DNA of 51,882 bases, from positions 1 through 51,882 of the forward strand of contig CAAEMT010000035.1 of NCBI GenBank assembly GCA_900757145.1, written 5' to 3'. The stretch comes from Lachnospiraceae bacterium. Its GTDB lineage: Bacteria; Bacillota; Clostridia; Lachnospirales; Lachnospiraceae. A model generated the notes under the pieces. It was not told where the DNA came from and ran no database searches. It worked only from the letters and a program-made list of their open reading frames with translations. How positions within the stretch are numbered: the stretch's first letter is position 1; the number at the start of each line of letters is the position of its first letter. Positions 26,272-34,176 of the stretch are shown piece after piece. The position numbers and the translations under genes are program-made.

Positions 26272-26467
26272 TATGGCAGCGTTTTTTCGCGAATAATTAA
26301 AAATGAAAATAGATCAGTAATCAAAGATTCTTCGCTGTGAATCTGGAAAAGCAGCAGGTGGTATGATATACTTTTCGAAAGCATTATTTTTCTAAAAATT
26401 AAGCAAAATTGCATCTATCCTCATTTCTGCCGTCAGGCCTCATTTCAGAAATCTCAATGCTTTGTAA

Positions 26468-27082
26468 TTCACAGACAAAGGGAGATTTCCGAAGAAGGAG
26501 CAGGAGTATCTCCCGACACCGAAATTTCTTGTCTTTTACAATGGAGTGGAAGAACGTCCTGACAGGGAGATATTGAAGCTTTCTGCCGCATTTCAGGTAA
26601 AGGAGGAAGAGGTTTTTCTGGAGCTAACCGCGCTTGTGCTCAACATCAATCAGGGACATAACAAGCCACTCTTACAGGCGTGCAGGACTTTGAATGATTA
26701 TGCGGTCTACACCGCGCGAGTCAGAAAGTACGCCCGACAGACAGATTTGGAAATCGCAGTAGAGCGGGCAATTGAGGAGTGTATCAAAGAAGGAGTCCTT
26801 GCGAATTTTTTGAGAAAAAACTGAGCGGAGGTGAAAAAGGTGAGTATTTACGAATACGATTATGAAAGGCATATGCGGCAGGAGCGGGAAGAAAATTTTG
26901 AGGCGGGACTTGCAAAGGGCCAGCAGGAGGGCATATGTGCTTATATCCGTCTGGCGCGCAGACAGGGAATGTCAGAAGAGCTTTTGCGAAAGGAGCTGCA
27001 AAGAGAATTTTCTGTATCGGAGCAGATGCTTGAGGAATGCCTGAAGCTAAGTGAGCAGAGAGAGACTGATGGGGAGAGCTAA
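26468..27082 (+). pseudogene. Rpn family nuclease (PD-(D/E)XK), truncated with one nonsense codon
   Basis: The open frame from 26468 lacks a start codon and the catalytic N-terminal part. It continues PTPKFLVFYNG and ELTALVLNINQGHN, typical of the Rpn (recombination-promoting nuclease, putative transposase) family. It reaches FLRKN and then TGA at 26822-26824. The same frame resumes with AEVKKVSIYEYDYERHMRQE and ends at 27082, as family members do. The TGA is therefore probably a CGA (Arg) that mutated. No remnant of the N-terminus was found in 26272-26467. Family functions include RecA-independent recombination and phage defence; this copy is unlikely to work. Confidence 0.75.
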
Positions 27083-27159
27083 GAGACTGATTCCGAAGAA
27101 GTAAAAAATAATTTTGAACAGATATTGCATCGCGGGTAGAAAATGCGAAGCAGCAAAAG

Positions 27160-27214
27160 GTGTGCTCTATGAGAATCTTGCAAAGCAAGGAGAATATACG
27201 GAGCACACTTTTTT
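27160..27214 (+). terminator. Branched Rho-independent terminator
   Basis: GTGTGCTC (27160-27167) pairs with GAGCACAC (27201-27208), followed by TTTTTT. An internal CTTGC/GCAAG hairpin sits at 27177-27189. It separates the Rpn pseudogene from the next gene. Confidence 0.65.
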
Positions 27215-27276
27215 ATGTCATAATTTCCAGATTCCCCTCATATAATATTCTGAGCAGAAAAGGATGTGGGGAAGGT

Positions 27277-28548
27277 ATGCCGGAATACAGACGGTTTATT
27301 GCTTATTTTTATGAGTACATAAATGGAAAAAAACAAAAAAATGTGGGATTTGCAAAAGTGGAACTGAGAAGCGGAATGTGGCGGATACTGTTTCGGCTGA
27401 TAACTGATGTGACGCCTCAGCCTCCGGTTCAGGTATACGGTTTTGTGCGCGAGAGCGGCTATTTGCTCGGAGTTCCAATGGGAACAATGCGCCCCGGTCG
27501 GGAAATGGCAGAAGAATGGGCTTACCGCGCCGGGGTTCCGCTTGCAAAAAAATATCGGCTTGAGGATTTGTCAGGCATCTGGATCCAGAGTGGTGAGGGC
27601 AGATGCTTTCTGACTGTGTGGGACGATGAGCCGATCGAAGCACAGCGCTTAGTGATGGATATTCCGGAAACGGCGCAGCCGCAGAAAGCGGACAGTGGAT
27701 CAGAAGAGATGCTGACAGAGGGTAAAACGGATAGCGGATCAGAAGAGATGCCGACAGAGGGCAAAGTGGACAGCGGATCAGAGGAGATGCTGACAGAGGA
27801 TGAAGCAGACAGCGGATCAGAAGGGATGCAGCCGCATACGCAAAATGTAGCAGAAACTCAGGACATGTCAGACCTGCAAGGGGAAGCCAAGACGCAGGAC
27901 ATACTGGATTTTGAGGAGGAAGCCAAGACGCGGGACATACTGGATTTTGAGGAGGAAGCCAAGACGCGGGATATACAGGATTTCCAAGGGGAAACCAAGA
28001 CGCAGGATATGCAGGATTTCCAAGGGGAAGCAGAAAAACAGAATATGTCGGATTTCCAAGGGGAAGCCAAGACGCAGGATATACCGGATTTCCAAGGGGA
28101 AACAAAGAAGCAGGATATGCCAAATTCGTGTAGTGAAGCGGAAGAACCGGAAAAAATTTCTCAGCAGGCAGCTGATATGAAATGCGAAAAATGCTGCGAT
28201 GTGGATGTGGTTTTGGAGCTGCTTCAAAAACGGCAGCCGTTTTTGACACCGCAAAATTCGGATTTTGCGCGCTGTGTGAGGATTATGCCCTGTGATGTTG
28301 TGCGCTTGCAGCAGGAGGGGTATCAGGCGGGACGCAGCAGCTTCCTGCAGCATGCATTCTATCAGTACCGCCATCTTCTGCTGGCAGTGACGCCGGCTGG
28401 AGAGTATGTACTGGGCGTGCCGGGGATTCAGAATCCACAGGAACGGTATATGGCGGAAATGTTCGGCTATCGGGACTTCCGGCTGCCGCATATCTGCGGC
28501 TGCGGCCGGATTTTTGGGTACTGGTGCCGGAGCCTTTGCAAAGAGTAG
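27277..28548 (+). CDS. Repeat-containing protein, probably DUF6128 family
   Basis: The protein has 423 residues; ATG 27277 follows GGGGAAGG. The N-terminal domain (1-125; RRFIAYFYEYINGKKQKNVG) and C-terminal domain (about 310-423; DVVRLQQEGYQAGRSSFLQH; GVPGIQNPQERYMAEMFGY) match my recollection of the Lachnospiraceae DUF6128 family. The C-terminal part ends with a Cys-rich segment (CGCGRIFGYWC). Between them lie four 13-residue and eight 12-residue acidic repeats. There is no signal peptide or membrane helix. Function unknown. The repeat block looks strain-variable. Confidence 0.7.
   Translation: MPEYRRFIAYFYEYINGKKQKNVGFAKVELRSGMWRILFRLITDVTPQPPVQVYGFVRESGYLLGVPMGTMRPGREMAEEWAYRAGVPLAKKYRLEDLSGIWIQSGEGRCFLTVWDDEPIEAQRLVMDIPETAQPQKADSGSEEMLTEGKTDSGSEEMPTEGKVDSGSEEMLTEDEADSGSEGMQPHTQNVAETQDMSDLQGEAKTQDILDFEEEAKTRDILDFEEEAKTRDIQDFQGETKTQDMQDFQGEAEKQNMSDFQGEAKTQDIPDFQGETKKQDMPNSCSEAEEPEKISQQAADMKCEKCCDVDVVLELLQKRQPFLTPQNSDFARCVRIMPCDVVRLQQEGYQAGRSSFLQHAFYQYRHLLLAVTPAGEYVLGVPGIQNPQERYMAEMFGYRDFRLPHICGCGRIFGYWCRSLCKE
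27688..27826 (+). repeat. 39-bp in-frame tandem repeat, about four units
   Basis: Units begin at 27688, 27727, 27766 and 27805 (the last partial) and encode variants of ADSGSEEMLTEGK. Confidence 0.9.
27847..28134 (+). repeat. 36-bp in-frame tandem repeat, eight units
   Basis: Units of 36 bases start at 27847 (degenerate) and then every 36 bases from 27883 to 28099. They encode variants of EAKTQDIQDFQG. Adjacent units at 27883, 27919 and 27955 are almost identical, pointing to recent slippage or unequal exchange. Confidence 0.92.
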
Positions 28549-28563
28549 AGCGGGCTGTGCCTT

Positions 28564-29274
28564 TCAGATTCCGCGCAGCGCAGCATTTGGAATTTTGGGC
28601 TGTACTATTTCAAGAAAGTGATGCAGTTCCTGAACAGAAAATGGGGCGAACGGGTGATCCGCCAAAAGCACCTCAGGACAATCACGAAAATTTTGAATGT
28701 AATAATTCTCACAACCGCAGAGCATATCCCGAATTTCTAGAAAGTCTGAATCATCGTGGAGTCCTTTTACGGCTGTGGTACGAAATTCATATGGAATCGA
28801 ACAGCTTTTTAAAAGTTCAACGGAGTGTTTTATTTTTGCGAGAAGGTCTGCGGCTCTTTGCCCGGATAGTCCGCAGACCTTTGCATAATGTGCAGATCCG
28901 GCTTTTATGTCCATAGCCACATAATCCAGTCTGTTGTCACGAAGCAGCGATTCCAGCATATCGGGATCGGTGCCGTTTGTGTCGAGCTTTACGAGGTATC
29001 CGGCATCGCGTATGTCAGACAGGAGATCAGGCAGTTCGGGATGTAGCGTCGGCTCGCCGCCTGTGACGCAGATTCCTTCAAGGATTCCGGCACGCTTTTT
29101 CAGAAAGCGCAGAAATTCTTCACGGCTGATTTCCGGCAAACCTTCGGGAGCCAGAACAAGAGAGCTGTTCTGGCAAAACGGACAGCGCAGATTACAGCCG
29201 CCAAGGAAAACGATTGCGGCTACATATCCAGGGTAATCGAGAAGCGTTAATTTCTGAAGTCCAAGGATTTTCAT
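28564..29274 (-). CDS. Radical SAM activating enzyme (anaerobic RNR activase type)
   Basis: The protein has 236 residues. The radical-SAM cluster motif is CNLRCPFC (CxxxCxxC) near residue 27-34, with GGEPTLHPEL after it. The N-terminus MKILGLQKLTLLDYPGYVAA is typical of the NrdG-like group (TIGR02495). The start at 29274 follows AAGGA by seven bases. No class III reductase gene is in the window, so its glycyl-radical partner is elsewhere. It converges on the DUF6128-like gene with only 15 bases between stops and no visible terminator. Confidence 0.9.
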   Translation of the reverse strand: MKILGLQKLTLLDYPGYVAAIVFLGGCNLRCPFCQNSSLVLAPEGLPEISREEFLRFLKKRAGILEGICVTGGEPTLHPELPDLLSDIRDAGYLVKLDTNGTDPDMLESLLRDNRLDYVAMDIKAGSAHYAKVCGLSGQRAADLLAKIKHSVELLKSCSIPYEFRTTAVKGLHDDSDFLEIRDMLCGCENYYIQNFRDCPEVLLADHPFAPFSVQELHHFLEIVQPKIPNAALRGI

Positions 29275-29409
29275 GATAATTTCCTTCTTTCTGTTTATTG
29301 GAAAAAACTGATCTGTTTGGGCGATACTTGTCCTAAAAATGATTATACCTCTGTGTATCAGGCAAGGCAAGCTGCTGCCGAAAACAGATCCGGCAGCCGG
29401 AACGCGCTG

Positions 29410-30708
29410 TTATTGTGAACAGAGCGAATAATAACCGGACAGCTTTTCTAACGTCTCCGGCGTATCAGCATCGATCAGCTCCGATGCATCTGCACAGGGG
29501 ACAAGGCGTACCATTTCAGGGTGACGCCGTATAACGATACTTCCACCGCAGTCTTCGGGAAGCTCCAGAAGCTCAGGAAAAAAGGAAGCCGGAAACAGCA
29601 CGGGGCTTCCCGGTCTGCCTTCATACGACAGACGGTAAATAAAGCGTTGATCCTTGATAAAAGCGAGGATCAGCGCTTTTACGCTGTCCGCAGTCAGAAG
29701 GGGCTGATCGCCCTGAAGAAAGATGCAGGCATCGCAAAGAATCAGATGATCCAGCCCAAGCCGTATGGTGTCATTTAAATGCGGAAGATCATGAAAAATG
29801 CATGGGAAATCCTGCTCTATGCATAGTTGTTGAATATGTACAGAACGGGTAACTGCGACAGCGGACACAAAAAAGGCATGATCTTTTAGCGCGGTAATGG
29901 TGTCAAGTGCACGCTGGATCAGCGGTTTTCCATGAAAATCCGCAAGAAGCTTATCAGAACCAAAACGTCTGCTTTTGCCGGAAGCCTTTACTACGATCCC
30001 GATTTTAGGAGGCGTCTCTGTATGCGTGCTGTGTGCTCCGATGCCGGAAGTGTCACATACATTTCTGTTGGAATCGCCAAAGCCGCCTGCTTCGGGTGTC
30101 TTTCGGTCATAGCTTCCGGAATTGTTACAGAAGGAGTCGATGCAGTATACAAGGACGTCCGGGCGGTTTTTCAGTTTTTCCAAAAAAGGAAGCTTTTGAC
30201 TGCGCAGTACAGCGATCACACGTTTTTTTTCAAAGAGATTCCAGATCGCCTCAGTAAACTGCGGACAGCTTTCCTCCAGAAAACCGATCTCATCGATGCA
30301 GACGAAATCTTCCGAAGCGTGCAGCGCATGTGAAACGGCATCTATCCCGACACTCAGAAAGCCGTCTGCGACAGGCTGCATGGAGCCGTTTTTCGGTATG
30401 CCGATCACCGTCTCATTTCCTGTGGTATGGTCTGTGAGGCGGATGTAGGAGGGCATCGTCTTGTAAGAATCGTTTCCTGACGTATTCTCACGGACGGCGT
30501 ATGTCGTAAAACCCGGCAGATCGCTTGGGCAGACGGCGGCGCTTTTGCAGAACTCTTTGCCATACAGGGCGAGGAGCTTCTTAAGCAGCGTGGTCTTGCC
30601 GCTGCCGCGTTCACCGGTCAGGATCAGGTGTCGTTTGCCGCTGCTGCGGAAAATATTCATCAAAGATTCTGCTGCCGGCTGTGAAGCATGCAAAACGGTA
30701 CTGTTCAT
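29410..30708 (-). CDS. NTPase-MobA/MocA nucleotidyltransferase fusion
   Basis: The protein has 432 residues and two domains. Residues 1-200 are a P-loop NTPase with Walker A GERGSGKTT (32-40) and Walker B VCIDEIGFLEE (Asp139), like the THEP1/NTPase_1 family. After a Ser/Thr/Gly linker, residues 236-432 are a MobA/MocA-type nucleotidyltransferase with KASGKSRRFGSDK (241-253), LQGDQPLLT and a C-terminal DADTPETLEKL. MocA adds CMP to molybdopterin for xanthine-dehydrogenase-family enzymes. The NTPase partner may assist cofactor maturation. It overlaps the ModE-like gene by 98 bases if the ATG at 30708 is used (AAGGAG 13 bases upstream); an alternative is ATG at 30660. Confidence 0.82.
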   Translation of the reverse strand: MNSTVLHASQPAAESLMNIFRSSGKRHLILTGERGSGKTTLLKKLLALYGKEFCKSAAVCPSDLPGFTTYAVRENTSGNDSYKTMPSYIRLTDHTTGNETVIGIPKNGSMQPVADGFLSVGIDAVSHALHASEDFVCIDEIGFLEESCPQFTEAIWNLFEKKRVIAVLRSQKLPFLEKLKNRPDVLVYCIDSFCNNSGSYDRKTPEAGGFGDSNRNVCDTSGIGAHSTHTETPPKIGIVVKASGKSRRFGSDKLLADFHGKPLIQRALDTITALKDHAFFVSAVAVTRSVHIQQLCIEQDFPCIFHDLPHLNDTIRLGLDHLILCDACIFLQGDQPLLTADSVKALILAFIKDQRFIYRLSYEGRPGSPVLFPASFFPELLELPEDCGGSIVIRRHPEMVRLVPCADASELIDADTPETLEKLSGYYSLCSQ

Positions 30709-30976
30709 AACGGTGTATTAACTCCTTTGCTTCGGCGGTCAGACGGCTTCCACCGCCGCCCTTTCCGCCTGTTTTTCGTTCAATTAGAGTGCAGCCGAGT
30801 GCTGTCTCGGCTCTTTGGAGAAGTTTCAGCGCTTTCGTATACGCCATTTCCATACGGATCGCAGCCTGACGAAGGGATCCGCTTGCGTCTACTTCTGTCA
30901 GCAGACGGTAAGGTCCCTCGCCGAAGAAACGCTGTCCGTCGTCGTCACAAAGAAATACATGGATCATTGGTTTCAT
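30611..30976 (-). CDS. ModE-type winged-helix transcription regulator, single domain
   Basis: The protein has 121 residues, matching only the N-terminal DNA-binding domain of ModE. The helix-turn-helix is DASGSLRQAAIRMEMAYTKA, followed by LIERKTGGKGGGGSRLT, the glycine-rich wing characteristic of this family. The TOBE molybdate-binding domains of E. coli ModE are absent. GGAG is six bases from the start at 30976. It sits downstream of the transporter and upstream of the nucleotidyltransferase fusion. A ModE-like operator is found at 34049, so it probably controls the two divergent molybdenum operons. Confidence 0.88.
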   Translation of the reverse strand: MKPMIHVFLCDDDGQRFFGEGPYRLLTEVDASGSLRQAAIRMEMAYTKALKLLQRAETALGCTLIERKTGGKGGGGSRLTAEAKELIHRYEQYRFACFTAGSRIFDEYFPQQRQTTPDPDR

Positions 30977-31088
30977 AAATTACTCCGATCTTATTTTGGC
31001 CCCGCACTCTGAAAAGGTGTAAGGCTGATCTATGGACTGTATTTGCAGTTAAAATTTATTGGGGTACAAAAATCTCTTTCGCGAAAGG

Positions 31089-31928
31089 CTATGTCCTGCC
31101 ATCGGAAGCAGGCAGCACAAAACAATGTCCGTAATGGCGGAACACTTTTACCGGACCGTATATGGCGGAAAGTTTTTCGGAGAGCACGAATTCCGAATCC
31201 GTCTGTGGATGGAGAATACCGCAAAGCCGGCCCTCCTTCATAACAAGAAGCTGATCACAGTAGTCAAGCGCTATGCCCAGATCGTGCAGTATCAGCAAAG
31301 CTGTTTTTTTCTGGTCATAGACAATTTGACGGATAGTATGGAGCATTTTATGGCGGTTTGGAAAATCAAGCGCGCTGTCCGGCTCGTCAAAGAGCAACAG
31401 CTGCGTTTTTTGTACGAGGGCGCGTGCCAGAATACAGAGCTGTTTTTGTCCTTCGCTGAGCGTCTGAAAATTTTTTGACGCATAGTCCTGCATTCCGACC
31501 GCCGCAAGCGCGGTTCGGGCGTCGGTGGTATGCTTTTTCCCCGGCGAAGCGAGCAGCGGCAAAAAAGGCTGAAATCCCATCAGAACGACGTCAAGAACGG
31601 TGAGAGGTATGTGGATACCGCTTCTTTGCGGGATATAGCTGATATGGCGCGCAATTTCGCGGGAAGAGCAGTTTTCAGTATCAATGGGGATACCCGGATC
31701 TGAAAATGGGCGGCGTGCTTCGGGTAAATTTTTGCAGCATTGTGAAGTCAGGACTGCTTTTCCACTATGAGGGATCAGGCGGCAAAGTCCTTTTAGTAGT
31801 GTCGTTTTGCCGCAGCCGTTCGGACCGATAAGCGCAGTCAGTGTATTGGATGGTATAGAAAAGGAAATATTTCTGACGATCATATCGCTTCCGTATCCGG
31901 CAGAAAAATCAGTTACATCTAATCCCAT
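31089..31928 (-). CDS. ABC ATPase of a FecCD-type metal/oxyanion importer
   Basis: The protein has 279 residues. Walker A is GPNGCGKTT, signature LSEGQKQ and Walker B LLLFDEPDSALD, with switch His in LLILHD. It belongs to the FepC/BtuD/MolC group of importers. The ATG at 31928 is preferred (GGAAGGGGG upstream) over one at 31955, and it overlaps the permease end by ten bases. An insertion after the first strand pair (about 75-100) is Pro-rich and unusual. The substrate is inferred to be molybdate or tungstate from the neighbours. Confidence 0.88.
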   Translation of the reverse strand: MGLDVTDFSAGYGSDMIVRNISFSIPSNTLTALIGPNGCGKTTLLKGLCRLIPHSGKAVLTSQCCKNLPEARRPFSDPGIPIDTENCSSREIARHISYIPQRSGIHIPLTVLDVVLMGFQPFLPLLASPGKKHTTDARTALAAVGMQDYASKNFQTLSEGQKQLCILARALVQKTQLLLFDEPDSALDFPNRHKMLHTIRQIVYDQKKTALLILHDLGIALDYCDQLLVMKEGRLCGILHPQTDSEFVLSEKLSAIYGPVKVFRHYGHCFVLPASDGRT

Positions 31929-32941
31929 GTCCGTTCCCCCTTCCATATCAGCCACAATAAAAACGGTGCGCCGAGAATAGACGTTAAAATGCTTACAGGC
32001 ATTTCGCCCGATGCGGCGCTGCGAGCCACGATATCAGCCGTAAGCAGCAAAGCGCCTCCTAATATGCCGGAGAGCAGGAGGGTAGAAAGCCGATAGTCTT
32101 TTGTGAGCAGACGGGCGGCATGCGGCGCGAGCAGACCAGCAAAACTGATTAGTCCCGTGACACTGACGATAGAGGCTACAATGAGCGTTGCGGCAGTCAG
32201 AATGAGAAGCCGCAGCAGCGTTACCGGAGTTCCGAGCATCCGAGCCTCATCTTCGTCCAGCGTAAGAAAAAGTATCTGACGGTAAAAAATAGCAAGCGCA
32301 GCAATGCCAAGCAGAACGATCATGCATGGGAGCGGCAGACGTGAGGCAGTGACGCTCCCAAGACTTCCCATAATCCAGTATTCGATAGAAGCAAGTTCCC
32401 GTTCAGGATCAGCTGTAAACTTGAGAGCCATAAGCACTGCCTGTGCCAGAGCATTGACTGCGATTCCGGAAAGCACGAGCGAAGAAAGATTTTTCTGACC
32501 GGCGAGGCGCGAGAGTGTGAGAGATAAAAATACGGCGGCAAGTCCGCCGCCAAACGCGGATGCGGTAATACCGGACGGCGAGGCGTGAAAAAATAAAATA
32601 GCTGCTGCTGCTCCCGTACTTGCACCGGACGAGACGCCGATAATATCAGGAGATGCCAGAGGATTTTTGAAGATCATCTGATAGATCATTCCGGCGGCGC
32701 CCAGTCCAAATCCTGCGGTAAGCGCCATTATGGTGCGGGGAAGGCGCAGCGTCAAAAAAACATTGACGGCAGAAGCATCGCCTTCAAGCAGCGCCTGAAG
32801 CGTCAGCGGATATCGGCCGACGCACAGGGAAATCCAAAAGACAGCTCCTGTAAAAACAAGAGCTGTCAGGATCAATAATGTTTTTTTTGAAGTGTTATTT
32901 TGTGTTACAGAATTTGTGTACAAAGCAATCCCTCTAAACAT
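31919..32941 (-). CDS. FecCD-family permease
   Basis: A permease of the type II importer family (BtuC, FecCD, MolB), 340 residues with about ten helices. Family segments are RLPRTIMALTAGFGLGAAGM, NPLASPDIIGVSSGAS, GLISFAGLLAPHAARLL and GEMPVSILTSILGAPFLLWL. The ATG at 32941 has no good ribosome site. A TTG at 32923 has AGAGGG six bases upstream and may be the true start. It pairs with the ATPase at 31089 and the binding protein at 32983. Confidence 0.9.
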   Translation of the reverse strand: MFRGIALYTNSVTQNNTSKKTLLILTALVFTGAVFWISLCVGRYPLTLQALLEGDASAVNVFLTLRLPRTIMALTAGFGLGAAGMIYQMIFKNPLASPDIIGVSSGASTGAAAAILFFHASPSGITASAFGGGLAAVFLSLTLSRLAGQKNLSSLVLSGIAVNALAQAVLMALKFTADPERELASIEYWIMGSLGSVTASRLPLPCMIVLLGIAALAIFYRQILFLTLDEDEARMLGTPVTLLRLLILTAATLIVASIVSVTGLISFAGLLAPHAARLLTKDYRLSTLLLSGILGGALLLTADIVARSAASGEMPVSILTSILGAPFLLWLIWKGERTWD

Positions 32942-32982
32942 ATCATGATCAATTGGTGATCCTGCAAACTGTATGTCTGATC

Positions 32983-33993
32983 TTATTTGATCAAGGACAG
33001 GTCAGGCGTAAAGTCGTAAAAGGTTTCGTAGAAGTTTGTTACTTCCGCCTCAAAGGTCTCCGGCGCATATTCCTGCGGATGGAGTATGGAAGCAGCCCAC
33101 AGAGAGCCGAGCACGCAGCCTGTGACAGGTGAATCCCATGCTTCAAAGGCATTCGGGAACTGGTATACTGCACCGTTTGCCACAGCGTTTACGGAAGAGA
33201 GGTTCTCGTCATTGAGTACGTCTTGGGCGGTGTACTCTGCTTCCGCTGCGATCAGGATGACATCGGGATTCCATGCGAGAAGCTGTTCGTAAGAAATATC
33301 TGTCCAAGAAGCATCTGTGATCTCTGCGGCAGCATTTGTTGCGCCTGCATTTTCGATCAGGCTGTTCTGATACATACTGCCTCCTGCCACAGTGAGTACG
33401 GAGCCTGTTCCGGCAAGATAGACGGACGGTTTTTCCACTTCTGCAAGGGCGTTGTCAAGTTCTTCTTTTTTCTCTACATAGTATGCTTCAAGCAGATCGG
33501 CTTTCTCCTGCGTGTTCGTTGCCGCGCCGAGGAGAAGCAGCGATTCCGCAAGCTTTTCATCATCTTCTGGATTGACAGCGATAACAGTAAGTCCCAGCTC
33601 TTCCATGGCAGGAATGTTGTCTTTTAATTTGGCAGGGATGATCACGAGGTCAGGATCGAGTGCCGCGCAGCCTTCGAGGTCGAACTCTTTTGCGGTACCG
33701 ACACTTGGAAGCTCCAAAAGCTGAGGCGCCGCAAGCGAATAGATCGGGCGTGTGTCTGCCTTTGCTTCGATGCCGACGAGCTGATCCTCCAGTCCGAGTG
33801 CGATGAGGAGGCTTGTGGAAATATAGTATCCGCTGACGAGTGACTGCGGCTCGCTTTCGATCGTTACCTCACGTCCAAGCTGGTCTGTGACAGTAAATGG
33901 ATATGTTACTTCTTCTGCTGAAACAGCGATGGGGCAAAGCGTTAGTGATGCGGCAAGCGTTCCGGCAGTAATGGTTGAAAATAATCTGTTCAT
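32983..33993 (-). CDS. Periplasmic-binding-type substrate-binding protein
   Basis: A FepB/BtuF/MolA-type binding protein of 336 residues. The start has GAGGAG six bases upstream. A signal peptide ends near AVSA-EE. Two lobes are joined by a long helix (LLEAYYVEKKEELDNALAEV). The opening YPFTVTDQLGREVTIESEPQ is typical. The only early Cys is in SLTLC, which does not fit a lipobox because Leu precedes Cys, so lipid anchoring is doubtful for a Gram-positive. It leads the minus-strand operon from the ModE-like site at 34049. Confidence 0.88.
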   Translation of the reverse strand: MNRLFSTITAGTLAASLTLCPIAVSAEEVTYPFTVTDQLGREVTIESEPQSLVSGYYISTSLLIALGLEDQLVGIEAKADTRPIYSLAAPQLLELPSVGTAKEFDLEGCAALDPDLVIIPAKLKDNIPAMEELGLTVIAVNPEDDEKLAESLLLLGAATNTQEKADLLEAYYVEKKEELDNALAEVEKPSVYLAGTGSVLTVAGGSMYQNSLIENAGATNAAAEITDASWTDISYEQLLAWNPDVILIAAEAEYTAQDVLNDENLSSVNAVANGAVYQFPNAFEAWDSPVTGCVLGSLWAASILHPQEYAPETFEAEVTNFYETFYDFTPDLSLIK

Positions 33994-34048
33994 GTTTTGC
34001 TCCTCTCTTTACTGCGGCAGACGTCTGGCAGTCTGCTTTTGCAGATAA

Positions 34049-34072
34049 CGTTATATTTTTGAAACTATAATG
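34049..34072. promoter_or_regulatory. ModE-like operator
   Basis: The half-sites are CGTTATAT (34049-34056) and CTATAATG (34065-34072) with eight bases between, 24 bp in all. The E. coli modA operator, as I recall it, is CGTTATAT-N8-ACATAACG, also 24 bp. The left half is identical and the right half has two differences. It lies at about +1 to +20 of the minus-strand transporter promoter and about 65 bases upstream of the plus-strand enzyme start site. Confidence 0.7.
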
Positions 34073-34075
34073 CAG

Positions 34076-34104
34076 ATTATAGCAGACAGTTGGACTTTTG
34101 GCAA
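34076..34104 (-). promoter_or_regulatory. Promoter of the binding-protein transporter operon
   Basis: On the minus strand, TTGCCA (34104-34099) and TATAAT (34081-34076) are 17 bp apart. This is a near-consensus promoter with the ModE-like site just downstream. Confidence 0.72.
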
Positions 34105-34118
34105 TCTTTTGATATACT
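34090..34118 (+). promoter_or_regulatory. Promoter of the xanthine-dehydrogenase-type operon
   Basis: TTGGAC (34090-34095) and TATACT (34113-34118) are 17 bp apart. It interleaves with the opposite promoter, so the two may compete for polymerase. Confidence 0.7.
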
Positions 34119-34176
34119 GAAAACAGTATGGGGAAAAAGAAATACAATCCAGTACACAGGATTAGGGAGGAAAAAT

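Noticed and set aside
27847..28134. Regular 36-bp repeats suggesting a CRISPR array
   Set aside because: Units adjoin without spacers, keep the reading frame, and lie within a gene.
27296..28249. Long minus-strand frame with Pro/Leu/Ser repeats
   Set aside because: It is the mirror of the 39- and 36-bp coding repeats of the DUF6128-like gene; the regularity comes from the repeats.
31077..31088. Terminator after the importer ATPase gene on the minus strand
   Set aside because: CTTTCGCGAAAG is symmetric but would leave only a four-pair stem, and the T run is interrupted, so it was not called.
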